Shown one piece after another: positions 26,481 to 36,353 of a DNA stretch of 64,000 bases; within the stretch, counting starts at the first letter, position 1; every line of letters begins with the position of its first letter. The position numbers and the translations under genes were made by a program. Under the pieces are notes generated by a model. The model did no database searches. It was given only the letters and a program-made list of their open reading frames with translations, and was not told the DNA's origin. This stretch comes from Pseudomonadota bacterium (GTDB taxonomy: Bacteria > Desulfobacterota > Desulfovibrionia > Desulfovibrionales > Desulfovibrionaceae). The stretch lies in contig JAEWQB010000018.1 in assembly GCA_023460395.1 (NCBI GenBank), forward strand, positions 1 to 64,000, read 5' to 3'.

Positions 26481-27446
26481 TTACGCGCGGGCCACAAACC
26501 AATCATTCAGCAAGGAGGGTTTGCCATATTGAAAAGCCCGTCCGTCCGCCCGCACAAGGCTTCCCCCCGCGGCAAGCAAGATAGCGTGCCCTGCGGCGGT
26601 GTCCCACTCCCACGTGGGATGCAGGCACGGAAACACCTGCGCGGCTCCCTCTGCCAGCAAGCAGAATTTAAGCGAACTTCCCGCCCGGATGCGGGCGTGT
26701 GGCACAGTGCCCATAAACGCGTCCAGACGGGGCGTGCGCTCCACATTGCTCTGCAACACAACAGGCGTGTCTTTCCGCTCCCGCACATGGATGCGGTGTA
26801 GCACGGGAATAGAAGTTCCCTCGCCTTCATCCGCCCCATCGCGCGGGTGTGTGCCGGGCGCACCTTCCCGGTCCGAAGCCGCCAGCAGAGTTGTCAGCAT
26901 ACCCGCTCCCGGAGCCTCCAGTGCAGGTGGCACATGCGCAAACCGAAACGCTCCGGCACCGCGCGTGCCAAAATATGTCAGCCCGGAAACCGGCACATGG
27001 ATAATACCCGCAACGGGCTGGTGGTTACGCATATATGCGATGTTCACCGTAAATTGCCCGTTCCGGTTAAGGAATCCCTTCGTGCCGTCCAAAGGGTCCA
27101 CCAGAAAATAGTGCCGCCACCCCGCCCGCTCTTCAGCGGCTGGAGGCGCGTTTTCCTCTGAGACTACAGGCACTGCGGGCAACAAGTTTGCAAGTTCCCG
27201 GCAGATGAGAACATTCGCAGCTTCATCCGCAGGGGTGACGGGCGATTCGTCTTCCTTCAGCGCCACGGAAACGTCTGTACCGTAGTAGTCCAAAATTCGT
27301 TGGCCCGCCCGCATGGCAATATCCAGCAAGGCGGGGAACACATGAACAAGAGCACGCGGCGCACGCCGCGTGAACGCGGAAGGCAGCGTGGGAACAGCGC
27401 GCGGAGAAGAAGCCCGAAAAGAAAAAGTGTCCGGTATATGCGTCAT
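26481..27446 (-). CDS. CysQ-like 3'(2'),5'-bisphosphate nucleotidase (inositol monophosphatase superfamily)
   Basis: The 321-residue protein has the family metal motifs: VSEEN, DPLDGTKGF and, near the C terminus, WEWDTAAGHAIL. In CysQ this fold removes the 3'-phosphate of PAP, a by-product of sulfonucleotide use. The protein is longer than the usual CysQ: it has about 45 extra N-terminal residues and a Gly/Asp-rich insert around residues 185-215 (SDREGAPGTHPRDGADEGEG) with no domain. Other inositol phosphatase roles are possible. AAAGGAC precedes the ATG. Confidence 0.8.
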   Translation of the reverse strand: MTHIPDTFSFRASSPRAVPTLPSAFTRRAPRALVHVFPALLDIAMRAGQRILDYYGTDVSVALKEDESPVTPADEAANVLICRELANLLPAVPVVSEENAPPAAEERAGWRHYFLVDPLDGTKGFLNRNGQFTVNIAYMRNHQPVAGIIHVPVSGLTYFGTRGAGAFRFAHVPPALEAPGAGMLTTLLAASDREGAPGTHPRDGADEGEGTSIPVLHRIHVRERKDTPVVLQSNVERTPRLDAFMGTVPHARIRAGSSLKFCLLAEGAAQVFPCLHPTWEWDTAAGHAILLAAGGSLVRADGRAFQYGKPSLLNDWFVARA

Positions 27447-27639
27447 ACATGTCCTTTATGCACATTCAGTCTGCCAAGGGTCCACTTCATAGGCAAGCCC
27501 CTTTCTTGCCTCCGTGCCGGGCAGCTATCTCCGGGTTGCCCTTGTGCGCCACAGGCACTATATTTCCTGCGCGGGCAAGCCCGCTCATATACTACCAACC
27601 TTTTCCACGGGGTGCGCCCCGTCCATATACGAGCTGTTC

Positions 27640-28647
27640 ATGCCACAAAACGTCTGCATTCCCCATTCCGGCACCACCGACTGGCTGGCGCTGGGCCAAC
27701 AGGTACTTGATATTGAAATAGAGGGCCTCAAAGCTGTGCGCGACCGCCTGAACGGGCCGTTTGTGGATGCAGTGACCCTGCTAGCTAACTGCCGGGGCCG
27801 CGTGGTTATTACCGGCCTTGGCAAATCGGGATTGGTGGGGCGGAAGCTGGCCGCCACATTCTCCTCCACGGGCACCCCCGCGTTTTTCCTGCACCCGGTG
27901 GAAGGCGCGCACGGCGACCTTGGCATGATTCGCGAGGAAGACGTGGTGCTCGCCATCTCCAACAGCGGCGAGACAGATGAACTTAATGCCGTGCTCCCCA
28001 CCATGCGGTCGTTGGGCGTGTCCATTGTCAGCCTCACTGGTAATCCACACTCCACCATGGGCCGCCTGTCAGATGTGGTGATTAACACCGCCGTCCCGCG
28101 TGAAGCATGCCCGCTGGACCTCGCCCCCACAGCGTCCACCACCGCCGTTCTGGCTGTGGGTGACGCGCTGGCTGTCTGCCTTATCCAATGGAAGTCGTTC
28201 ACGGCTGACGATTTCCGCCGTTTTCATCCCGGCGGGGCACTGGGCCAGCGGCTGACCCTGCGCGTGGACGCGCTTATGCATGCGCAGCCGCCCGCAGTTC
28301 CTGAAACCGCTTCTTTGCGCGTTGCGCTAGACTCACTGGACGCCAGCGGCCTTGGTGCCGTGCTGCTCACCGACGCCATGGGCAAACTTACCGGCATCAT
28401 CACAGATGGTGACGTGCGGCGCATGGTCTGCCGGGGCCGCCTGAATGCGGACGCACCCGCCGCGGAGCACATGGTACGCGCGCCCCTCTATGCCACCGCC
28501 GGTCAGTCCGTGGCGGAACTGCTGGACGCCATGGAGGCGAAAGGCATTACAGTGCTACCCGTGGTACAGGCGGATATGACCCTTGCGGGAATTATCCATC
28601 TGCACGACTTGCTGGGCAAGGGCGGGGTGCGGTTCAGCGGTCGTTAG
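27640..28647 (+). CDS. kdsD: Arabinose-5-phosphate isomerase KdsD
   Basis: The 335-residue protein has an N-terminal SIS domain (VVITGLGKSGLVGRKLAATF; SNSGETDEL) and two C-terminal CBS domains (from about residue 205). This is the layout of KdsD, which converts ribulose-5-phosphate to arabinose-5-phosphate for Kdo synthesis and so for LPS inner core. HPGGALGQRL joins the parts as in the family. ATG 27640 has a weak ribosome site, but the upstream in-frame extension has no family match. Confidence 0.92.
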   Translation: MPQNVCIPHSGTTDWLALGQQVLDIEIEGLKAVRDRLNGPFVDAVTLLANCRGRVVITGLGKSGLVGRKLAATFSSTGTPAFFLHPVEGAHGDLGMIREEDVVLAISNSGETDELNAVLPTMRSLGVSIVSLTGNPHSTMGRLSDVVINTAVPREACPLDLAPTASTTAVLAVGDALAVCLIQWKSFTADDFRRFHPGGALGQRLTLRVDALMHAQPPAVPETASLRVALDSLDASGLGAVLLTDAMGKLTGIITDGDVRRMVCRGRLNADAPAAEHMVRAPLYATAGQSVAELLDAMEAKGITVLPVVQADMTLAGIIHLHDLLGKGGVRFSGR

Positions 28648-28725
28648 GCCACTCCCGACCAGCCATCTTCCGGCATCACGGCGATTCCCCTCCCGTTCCA
28701 ACGTCTGTCACAACACGCAAGTACC

Positions 28726-29550
28726 ATGTCGAAAAAAAAACACAGCGACCTCCCCACCCCAGACAGTTTGGGCATGCCTCTCTCTGGAGTAGAATCTCAT
28801 GCCCACCTTGATTTGGAAGCCTTTGCCGAAGACCTTCCGCAGGTGTTGGCTCGCGCCCGCGCCGCCGGGGTACGGCACATAGGCAATGTATTTCTCGGCC
28901 CGGAACCTTATCAGGCGAACAAAGCCCTTTTTGCTGATACCCCGGATGTCTTTTTTCTGATGGGGATACACCCGTGCGACGCGGACAAGGCCACACCCGA
29001 TGCGCTGGAAACCATGCGTTCCGCGTTTTCCGAAGACCCGCGCCTCCGCGCTGTGGGGGAAATAGGGCTGGATTATTACTGGGACGACCAGCCACACGAC
29101 CTGCAACAGGACGCGTTTCGCCGCCAACTCGCGCTTGCCCGCGCGGTGGAGCGCCCCGTGGTTATCCATTCGCGGGATGCCGCTGAGGATACGTTACGGA
29201 TTTTAGAAGAAGAAGGCTTCCGCCATTTCCCCCTGCTGTGGCACTGCTTTGGCGCGGATGCGGCACTGGCCCGGAGAATAGTGGACAACGGGTGGCACAT
29301 CTCCATTCCCGGTCCGGTAACATACCCCCGCAACACGGAGCTGCGCTGCGCACTGGCGGTCATTCCCCGCGACAGACTGCTTTTGGAAACCGACTGCCCG
29401 TATCTGACCCCCGTTCCCTACCGGGGAAAGCGTAACGAGCCAGCCTACCTGACGTTTACCGCACAAGCCGTAGCCACGGAACTGGGTGTGGAGCCGCACG
29501 ATCTGTGGTCCCAATGTGGACAAAACGCCATACGCTTCTTTGGACTGTGA
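28726..29550 (+). CDS. TatD-family metal-dependent hydrolase/DNase
   Basis: The 274-residue TIM-barrel protein has the TatD motifs: ESHAHLDLE (HxH metal pair), GEIGLDYYWD (metal Glu), PVVIHSRDA, HCFG and LLETDCPYLTP (final Asp). TatD proteins act as 3'-5' exonucleases or deoxyribonucleases. The first 20 residues are Lys-rich and outside the fold. A start at ATG 28774 would remove them; no strong ribosome site decides it. Confidence 0.88.
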   Translation: MSKKKHSDLPTPDSLGMPLSGVESHAHLDLEAFAEDLPQVLARARAAGVRHIGNVFLGPEPYQANKALFADTPDVFFLMGIHPCDADKATPDALETMRSAFSEDPRLRAVGEIGLDYYWDDQPHDLQQDAFRRQLALARAVERPVVIHSRDAAEDTLRILEEEGFRHFPLLWHCFGADAALARRIVDNGWHISIPGPVTYPRNTELRCALAVIPRDRLLLETDCPYLTPVPYRGKRNEPAYLTFTAQAVATELGVEPHDLWSQCGQNAIRFFGL

Positions 29551-29646
29551 TGAGCGGCTGAGGTTATCATTCAGCGCCACTTCCCATCCATGTATGGTGG
29601 CCTTTCCCCCTTTCTGACGGGGGATTCATGGAGGGAAACACGCGCT

Positions 29647-30030
29647 ATGAAAACTATCTACCTTGCCGAAGACGACATAGTCACCCGCACCCTCGTGGCT
29701 GAACAGATTAAAGATTTCGGCTATGCCGTGGTTACGTTTGAAGACGGTATGTCAGCCCATGATGCGCTGATGGCAAACCCGCACGGCGCGGACCTGCTGG
29801 TAACAGACGTGCGCATGCCCGGCATGGACGGACTGTCGCTTATTCGCAAACTGCGCGGGCACGGAGAATTTACCTCCCTGCCTATCATCATCATGTCCGG
29901 GGTGGTGGGAGTGCGGGACATTAGCGATCTGCTGCGCAACGGGGCCAGCCGCTTCCTCGCTAAACCCGTAGATATCTCCGACCTTGAGGAGACTATCCGC
30001 AAAGCGCTCTCGCTGCCGCACATACGCTGA
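29647..30030 (+). CDS. Stand-alone response regulator receiver domain
   Basis: This 127-residue protein is one CheY-like receiver domain without an output domain. The acidic pair is in YLAEDD, the phosphoacceptor Asp in LLVTDVRMPGMDG, and the Lys in FLAKPVD. Its partner kinase and output are unknown; no kinase is adjacent. ATG 29647 begins the fold directly; a GGAGG is about 13 bases upstream. Confidence 0.87.
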   Translation: MKTIYLAEDDIVTRTLVAEQIKDFGYAVVTFEDGMSAHDALMANPHGADLLVTDVRMPGMDGLSLIRKLRGHGEFTSLPIIIMSGVVGVRDISDLLRNGASRFLAKPVDISDLEETIRKALSLPHIR

Positions 30031-30463
30031 CACCGACAAAAGACCGTCCGCGCGGAGCACCCGCAGAGCTTTTCCATATCCAGACAAAAAAACGAGTGTT
30101 GAGCGGTTGCTTCATCACTTGTTTTTTGCATTTCCATCCCGCGCCGTGCAGGGCGGCGCGGGAGAGTTCTCTCCCTCACGGGAAGCGACGGCTCTTTTCC
30201 CGGTTGCCGCCGGTGCACGGCTGCGGACCATATGCGGATCATAGGGCAAAAAAACACCACCAGAAAGACACTTGCTCATACAGGTGATTTTTCCTATGTC
30301 TATCATTCAGCCCGTTGGTTTTGTTGTGCTCACGCACCGGACTGCGCCGGGAAGGGTGACGGAATAAAACACCCGCAACCAGCAGCCACGCATTAAACGC
30401 CCGCGTTAGAATACCTGACGTCTGCGACGGACGGAAAACTCCAGCCTGAATGAGGAAGACCCA
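30031..30463. other. Intergenic region upstream of the flavodiiron gene
   Basis: This 433-bp gap has no gene I can support. An inverted repeat TCCCGCGCCG/CGGCGCGGGA at 30137-30146 and 30154-30163 may end transcription from the receiver gene, though it lacks a T run. The promoter for the next gene should lie in the second half. I saw no clear motif. Confidence 0.45.
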
Positions 30464-31669
30464 ATGAAACCGCTTGAAATACAAAAAGACATCTTCTGGG
30501 TTGGCGCGGTGGACTACGTAAGCCGCGACTTCCACGGATATTCCCTTTCCCCGCAGGGAACCACCTACAACGCCTATCTGGTGAAGGACGAAAAAAACGT
30601 CCTCTTCGACACCGTAAAAGAAGGCTTTCTGGACGCCATGCTGTGCCGCCTGTCACAAGCAGTGGAACTTGAAAAAATAGACTACATCGTCTGCAACCAC
30701 CTTGAGCCGGACCACTCCGGCTGCCTCCCCGAACTGGTCAAGCGCTGCAAACCCGAAAAAATTTACTGCTCCCCCATGGGCAAACGCTCCATGGAAGCCC
30801 ACTTCGATACCACCGGCTGGCCTGTGGAAGTGGTAAAAACAGGTGATACCATTAATATTGGTTCCCGCGACATCACGTTCGTGGAAACCCGCATGCTCCA
30901 CTGGCCCGATTCAATGGTCTCCTACATCCCGCAGGATAAGATACTCTTCAGCAACGACGCGTTTGGACAGAACATTGCCTGCACGGAACGCTTTGCCGAC
31001 GAAATCAATCGCGAAGTGCTGGTGCACGCCATGGTGGAATATTACCACAACATCGTGCTGCCCTACTCGCCTGTGGTGCTCAAAACGCTGGACCTGCTCG
31101 CCGAGCTGAAACTGGACATTACGACTATCGCCCCAGATCATGGACTGATCTTCCGTGGCGAGGACGTGGCTTGGTGCCTGAACAAATATCGCGAATTCGC
31201 CGAGCAAAAATGGCAAAAACGCGCTGTGGTCGTTTATGACACCATGTGGCACTCCACCGAAAAGATGGCGTATGCCATCGCCTGCGGTCTGGAGTCGGAA
31301 GGCGTGCCCACCCGCATTATGTGGTTGAAAAGCGACCACCATAGCGCCGTGATGACCGAAGTGGCCCGCTGCGGCGCGGTTATTTTCGGCTCCCCCACGC
31401 ATAATAACGGAATTCTGCCCGATGTGGCGAAAATGCTTACCTATATGAAAGGGCTGCGTCCTCAAAACCGCATTGGCGGCGCGTTCGGTTCCTTCGGCTG
31501 GTCCGGCGAATGCGTGAAACAAATTACCGAATCGTTGACCGACATGGGATTTGAAATGCCCGTGGAAGGCGTGAAGGTAAAGCACGTGCCCACCCACGAC
31601 ATGCTCAAGCAATGCACTGATATGGGCGTGGAAATCGCAAAAGCCCTCAAGGCCCACTGCGGCGAATAG
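30464..31669 (+). CDS. roo: Flavodiiron protein, rubredoxin:oxygen oxidoreductase
   Basis: The 401-residue protein has a metallo-beta-lactamase-like diiron domain and a C-terminal flavodoxin domain. The diiron ligands H79, E81, D83 and H84 are visible in HLEPDHSG, with a later His in LHWPDS, the Asp in SNDAFG and the last His in APDHGL. The flavodoxin part starts near VVVYDTMWHSTEKMA. In Desulfovibrio, Roo reduces oxygen to water (or NO) with electrons from rubredoxin. No rubredoxin gene is adjacent. GAGGAAG precedes the ATG. It is a single-gene unit. Confidence 0.95.
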   Translation: MKPLEIQKDIFWVGAVDYVSRDFHGYSLSPQGTTYNAYLVKDEKNVLFDTVKEGFLDAMLCRLSQAVELEKIDYIVCNHLEPDHSGCLPELVKRCKPEKIYCSPMGKRSMEAHFDTTGWPVEVVKTGDTINIGSRDITFVETRMLHWPDSMVSYIPQDKILFSNDAFGQNIACTERFADEINREVLVHAMVEYYHNIVLPYSPVVLKTLDLLAELKLDITTIAPDHGLIFRGEDVAWCLNKYREFAEQKWQKRAVVVYDTMWHSTEKMAYAIACGLESEGVPTRIMWLKSDHHSAVMTEVARCGAVIFGSPTHNNGILPDVAKMLTYMKGLRPQNRIGGAFGSFGWSGECVKQITESLTDMGFEMPVEGVKVKHVPTHDMLKQCTDMGVEIAKALKAHCGE

Positions 31670-31692
31670 CCCCGCCATTTTCCGAGCTTTTT

Positions 31693-31730
31693 AACCGTCC
31701 TCAGTGCCTTTGGCTGGGGACGGTTTTCTC
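31693..31730 (+). terminator. Rho-independent terminator of roo
   Basis: A 12-bp stem with one G-T pair (31693-31704 with 31714-31725) is followed by TTCTC after a four-T run. It lies 24 bp past the stop codon of the flavodiiron gene. Confidence 0.85.
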
Positions 31731-31841
31731 TATATGGCCCGCCATTGAGTGACTACTCACATCGCTTTCTGCCAGTTCTCTACGATGAACATTGACCCCA
31801 TTTCCGTACCGGGTGTACGGTACCCGGTTGGAGGATATACC

Positions 31842-33269
31842 ATGAAACTGTTCAGTCTGCTGCTAGATCGCATTATCGACCGGGTAAACGTCAACCTGCG
31901 CGGTCTGAGCTTCGATGTGCGCCCCTACGTGCGCGTCATGGCGGAATACCGCTACGGGGGCTGCTCGTTCGCCTGCTACGGCCTGAGCACGCATCACCCC
32001 GTGCACTTGCAGTTTCAACACTCCAGCCTGTCCGGCAGCTACTTTCTAGGCCGGTGCAAGGTGCGCTACTCCGTTCTTATGCGAAGCGATATTCGGGGGG
32101 ATGAATTAAAGAAGAGCGGGCAAATTTGGCAAGCTGGCGACATCAGCATTCCGCTCTACCACGATGAGATCATTACCATCCGCAACAGCTTTCTGGACAG
32201 CACGCTGGTGCACAGCTATTCGCACGCCCCGGAATCACCGGAGGAATTTCCCATACGCAGCACAGTAGCCATGCCGCACGCCAACATCCACGGCGCACCC
32301 GTTGAAGGCAGCTTTATCGGCACCTTTGGCACAGCGGATCTGACGTGTGTTCACAACTGCGTGCTGGGGCACTTCGCTTACATACAGGCTGGCGATGTGC
32401 GCGATGAAGTATTCGCTCCGGGTTCCATTCTCATGCGCGGCAACGCGTGGGAGTTCCGCTATCAGTATGATCCGGCAGTGCTGGACACCTACATTCGCCA
32501 TGACGAGGGAGAAGCGCCCGAAGGCGTATTTATCGACTTTGCGGAACCGTATGAAGACGCCTTCGCGGGATTGTTTGCCTCTGCCCGCCAAGGTGTCTAC
32601 CCGGCGGGCAACGGCTCATTCGTCAGCCGCTACGCTGTGAAGCGCGGCACCACCACCATCGGCGACAACGTGCTGGTGGCTCAACGCGCGTATCTGGAAA
32701 ACGCGGACATCCAGAATGGCTCCAACGCGCAGGAAAAGTGCTATGTCATTAATTCCACCCTTGGCCCGCGCAGCGTTGCCGCCCACGGAGCAAAAATCGT
32801 CAACACGCAGTTGGAAGGTAATACTTTCGCGGGATTCAACAGTTTTCTACACGGCACAGACACCGCCCCTCTTTCCATAGGCCGGAACTGCCTTATTGTG
32901 CCACACACCATCATTGATCTGGAAGAACCTGTACACATACCAGCCAACAGCCTCGTATGGGGGCACATTCGCACCCGCGCCGACATAGAAACCCAAACCA
33001 TGGATCTTGACGCCATGGCCTCGCAAACCGGCGACATAGCCATGGGGAACATGCGCTTTGCCGGCAACGCCGCCGACTTTGTACGCAACTTCCGCGAACG
33101 CGCGGACAGCGTGCTGCGCGAAAACGGTGCTTACTGGGACGGACACGCGGAAAACGGCAAGGGGCATGCCCAAAATATGAAATACCTGACGTTCAACATC
33201 ATCCAACCTTATGCGGACGGCGAGGCGGAAGGGCTGTATCCGACCATTGACATTCGCCCCATCAACTGA
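31842..33269 (+). CDS. Left-handed beta-helix (hexapeptide-repeat-like) protein of unknown function
   Basis: I do not recognise this 475-residue protein as a named enzyme. The middle and C-terminal parts read as irregular hexapeptide-type turns (for example TTTIGDNVLVAQRAYLENAD, LSIGRNCLIVPHTII and VHIPANSLVWGHI), as in acyl- or nucleotidyl-transferases with left-handed beta-helix folds. The N-terminal 200 residues are of unclear fold, and the last 60 look helical. ATG 31842 follows GGAGG at 31830 with ideal spacing; the frame is open to 31749. A short inverted repeat (GTACC/GGTAC) lies between. Possible roles are an acyltransferase or a sugar-modifying scaffold, but this is not shown. Confidence 0.75.
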   Translation: MKLFSLLLDRIIDRVNVNLRGLSFDVRPYVRVMAEYRYGGCSFACYGLSTHHPVHLQFQHSSLSGSYFLGRCKVRYSVLMRSDIRGDELKKSGQIWQAGDISIPLYHDEIITIRNSFLDSTLVHSYSHAPESPEEFPIRSTVAMPHANIHGAPVEGSFIGTFGTADLTCVHNCVLGHFAYIQAGDVRDEVFAPGSILMRGNAWEFRYQYDPAVLDTYIRHDEGEAPEGVFIDFAEPYEDAFAGLFASARQGVYPAGNGSFVSRYAVKRGTTTIGDNVLVAQRAYLENADIQNGSNAQEKCYVINSTLGPRSVAAHGAKIVNTQLEGNTFAGFNSFLHGTDTAPLSIGRNCLIVPHTIIDLEEPVHIPANSLVWGHIRTRADIETQTMDLDAMASQTGDIAMGNMRFAGNAADFVRNFRERADSVLRENGAYWDGHAENGKGHAQNMKYLTFNIIQPYADGEAEGLYPTIDIRPIN

Positions 33270-33478
33270 CGCGCGGAAGCCGCGCCTGAGGGAAGCGTCC
33301 CTCCCGCAATTCCGCCGGGCATCGCACGGCCCCACCGCCCACACGACTGCCCTGTTGACCGCGCCAACGCCATAGGGCATAACCGGGCCCTCCCGGCGAC
33401 CTCCGTACCCGTGCGCACACGCACCCCACGCAGGCCGGTATAAGCATACCATGACCCATGCTTCATCAAGGATATCGT

Positions 33479-35065
33479 ATGAATAAAGAACTCAAGCGCG
33501 AAGTGGACAAGCGCCGCACCTTCGGCATCATCAGCCACCCTGACGCGGGCAAAACCACCTTGACCGAAAAACTGCTCCTCTATGGCGGCGCCATCCAGAT
33601 GGCTGGTTCGGTCAAGTCACGCAAAGCCGCACGCCACGCCACTTCGGACTGGATGGCGATGGAACAGGAACGCGGCATCTCCGTCACCTCATCCGTGATG
33701 AAGTTTGAATATAATGGGTACGAGATAAACCTGCTGGATACCCCCGGTCACCAAGATTTCTCCGAAGACACCTACCGTGTGCTCACTGCGGTTGACTCCG
33801 GCCTGCTGGTCATAGACGTAGCCAAGGGTGTGGAAACGCAGACCCTCAAGCTCATGGATGTGTGCCGGCTGCGCAACACGCCCATTCTCACCTTCATCAA
33901 CAAGCTGGACCGCGATGGGCTGGACCCCTTCGCCGTCATGGCTGACATTGAAGAGCGTCTGAATATCGAATGTGCCCCCCTCACATGGCCCATAGGCATG
34001 GGCAGCACCTTTCGCGGCACGTGGAACTTGTACCGCAACGAACTGCACCTGTTTTCCTCCGTGCACGGCGGCAAAGTTCAACAGGGCGAAGTCTTTCATG
34101 ACCTGAACGATCCCCGGCTGGATGAGCTACTCGGTGAACAGGTGCATCAACTGCGCGATGAGCTTGAGTTGCTGCAAGGCGCGGGCAACCCATTCGACAT
34201 TGAACGCTACCGCAAGGGTGAACAAACTCCGGTGTTTTTTGGTTCGGCAATAAACAACTTTGGCGTACGCGAAATGCTTAACTCCTTCGTGGAACTGGCA
34301 CCGCCGCCCCAACCACGCCCTACCACCACACGTGAAGTTTCCCCCTATGAAGATGAATTCTCCGGCGTGGTCTTCAAAATTCAAGCAAACATGGACAAGA
34401 ACCACCGGGACCGCATCGCCTTCATGCGCATCTGCTCCGGCAAGTTCACCCGCAATATGAAGGTAAAACATCACCGCATCGGCAAAGACTTCACCATTGC
34501 CAATGCCACCATCTTCATGGCGCAGGACCGCACAGGTGTGGAGGAAGCCTACCCCGGCGACATCATCGGCATCCACAACCACGGCACCATCAAAATCGGC
34601 GACACCTTCACGGAACGCGAGCAGCTCAAGTTTGTGGGCATACCCAGCTTTTCGCCGGAACACTTCCGTCGCGTACAGCTCAAAGACCCCATGAAACGCA
34701 AGCAACTGCAAAAAGGACTGGAACAACTCGCCGAAGAAGGCGCGGTGCAACTCTTCCGTCCCATCAGCAACAGCGACTATATTCTCGGTGCCGTGGGCAT
34801 GCTCCAGTTTGACGTTATCGTCCACCGCCTGCTGCATGAATACGCGGTGAACGCTCTGTACGAGCCGGTTTCCATCACCACCGCCCGTTGGGTGCATAGC
34901 GAAGACAAACGTGCCATGGACGACTTTGCGGACTACTACCGCAGCGACCTTGCCATGGACGCGGAAGGCTGCCTCGCCTACCTCGCCCCCAATCCATGGA
35001 AGCTGGAATCCGCCATGGAGCGGTTTCCCAAGATCATCTTCAGCACCACGCGGGAAATCCGTTAG
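33479..35065 (+). CDS. prfC: Peptide chain release factor 3
   Basis: The 528-residue translation GTPase matches RF3, which recycles RF1/RF2 from the ribosome after termination. G1 SHPDAGKTT, G3 DTPGHQDF and G4 NKLD are present. The EF-Tu-like domain 2 follows, then the RF3 C-terminal domain with VGMLQFDV. AAGGAT precedes ATG 33479. A strong terminator follows 117 bp after the stop. Confidence 0.95.
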   Translation: MNKELKREVDKRRTFGIISHPDAGKTTLTEKLLLYGGAIQMAGSVKSRKAARHATSDWMAMEQERGISVTSSVMKFEYNGYEINLLDTPGHQDFSEDTYRVLTAVDSGLLVIDVAKGVETQTLKLMDVCRLRNTPILTFINKLDRDGLDPFAVMADIEERLNIECAPLTWPIGMGSTFRGTWNLYRNELHLFSSVHGGKVQQGEVFHDLNDPRLDELLGEQVHQLRDELELLQGAGNPFDIERYRKGEQTPVFFGSAINNFGVREMLNSFVELAPPPQPRPTTTREVSPYEDEFSGVVFKIQANMDKNHRDRIAFMRICSGKFTRNMKVKHHRIGKDFTIANATIFMAQDRTGVEEAYPGDIIGIHNHGTIKIGDTFTEREQLKFVGIPSFSPEHFRRVQLKDPMKRKQLQKGLEQLAEEGAVQLFRPISNSDYILGAVGMLQFDVIVHRLLHEYAVNALYEPVSITTARWVHSEDKRAMDDFADYYRSDLAMDAEGCLAYLAPNPWKLESAMERFPKIIFSTTREIR

Positions 35066-35181
35066 CGTTGCAAGAGCAAAGCTCCCTCCGGCGTGTGGGT
35101 ACCTTCCCGGACACCACATGACATGCTTGAGCAGCGTACAAGACGCAGGCATATGATACGGGGACAACAGATTTTCCTAAC

Positions 35182-35226
35182 AAAAACGGGCGCTGGAGCT
35201 ACTCCGGCGCCTGTTTTTGTTTTTCC
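35182..35226. terminator. Terminator between prfC and the M48 protease gene
   Basis: A stem of about 17 bp with two G-T pairs starts with five A (35182-35186) and closes with five T (35214-35218); TGTTTTT-type sequence follows. It lies between convergent genes, and the A/T flanks suit both directions. Confidence 0.85.
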
Positions 35227-35357
35227 TCTGTATGCGGAGCCATACCCGGCAACCGCCTGCCAGATGTGCAGGGGGAAGCCCCTCTGACGGATGAAGGGCT
35301 ACGCGTTCCCGCCGGAGGCAAAACCAATTCCCCGACGCAATGCCGCAGCCGGAAGCG

Positions 35358-36158
35358 TTAGTTTTGCGGTTTGTAATACTGCATGGCTTCGGGAATGAGG
35401 TCGCGAATGGCGGCAATGCGATTTTCTGATGCCGGGTGCGTGGAGAGAAATTCAGCGGGCTTCTCACCGGGTTGTTCGGCAAAGGCTTTCCAGAAGTTCA
35501 ATGCGGCGTGCGGGTCATACCCGGCTTTCGCCATAAGGATTAGTCCCACCCGGTCCGCCTCATATTCTTGCGTGCGGGAAAAGGGGAGAATAACCCCCAC
35601 ATTCATACCAACGCCCATGGCCTGCGTGGCTATTTCCTGCATCTCCTGTCCAGCACCGCTGACACCAAGGGCGATGGAGCCCACAGCGGCTCCCGTCTGG
35701 GCCATAAGCGCAATGGAAACCCGTTCCGCCCCATGCCGGGCAATGGCGTGTCCCACTTCGTGACCGATAACGGCGGCAAGTTGCGCGTCATCCTTCGCGT
35801 ATTCAAAGAGGCCCGTGTACACAAACACTTTGCCGCCGGGCAGACAAAACGCGTTGGGCACGTCATCCTTGGCGATGGTGGTAAATTCCCATGAAAAATC
35901 GTCGCGCCCCGCCACTGCGGCAATACGTCTGCCCACCCGCTCCACAGACTTTGCCCGCGCGGTACCCGTTTCTTTTTTTTCCTGTTGCAGCACCTGCTTG
36001 GCGGAATCTTGCCCAAGCGCTAGCTCCTGTTCCTGCGAAATGATAATCATCTGATTACGCCCCGTATAAGGGGCCTTGGCACAGGCGCTCAACAGCAGAA
36101 CAGACAAGGCACAACAGCAAAGGATATATGCTTTTTTCAGTTGAATGGCGTGTGGCAT
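35358..36158 (-). CDS. M48-family zinc metallopeptidase, lipoprotein
   Basis: The 266-residue protein has a signal peptide with lipobox LLSAC and the zinc motif HEVGHAIARH, followed by the downstream Glu in YEADRVGLILMAKAGYDP. This is the layout of BepA/LoiP-like periplasmic proteases that take part in outer-membrane protein quality control. ATG 36158 gives the best signal peptide. Its 5' end lies near the topA leader, which runs the other way. Confidence 0.9.
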   Translation of the reverse strand: MPHAIQLKKAYILCCCALSVLLLSACAKAPYTGRNQMIIISQEQELALGQDSAKQVLQQEKKETGTARAKSVERVGRRIAAVAGRDDFSWEFTTIAKDDVPNAFCLPGGKVFVYTGLFEYAKDDAQLAAVIGHEVGHAIARHGAERVSIALMAQTGAAVGSIALGVSGAGQEMQEIATQAMGVGMNVGVILPFSRTQEYEADRVGLILMAKAGYDPHAALNFWKAFAEQPGEKPAEFLSTHPASENRIAAIRDLIPEAMQYYKPQN

Positions 36159-36353
36159 AGGGAATCTCTGAAACACCCCGCGCGGACCACGAGGTGGAAA
36201 AGGTTACTTGACGCGCTTGGCATTTGTCGTATCTTCCCCTACCTGTGCAGCATAAGAAAACCGGGCGCGCCCGTCAAAGCCCGCCTACCGATCACCTCTC
36301 CCCCAAGCCCGGCCTACAGCCGGACCTTCCCGCAGGGAAACACAGGAATTCGT

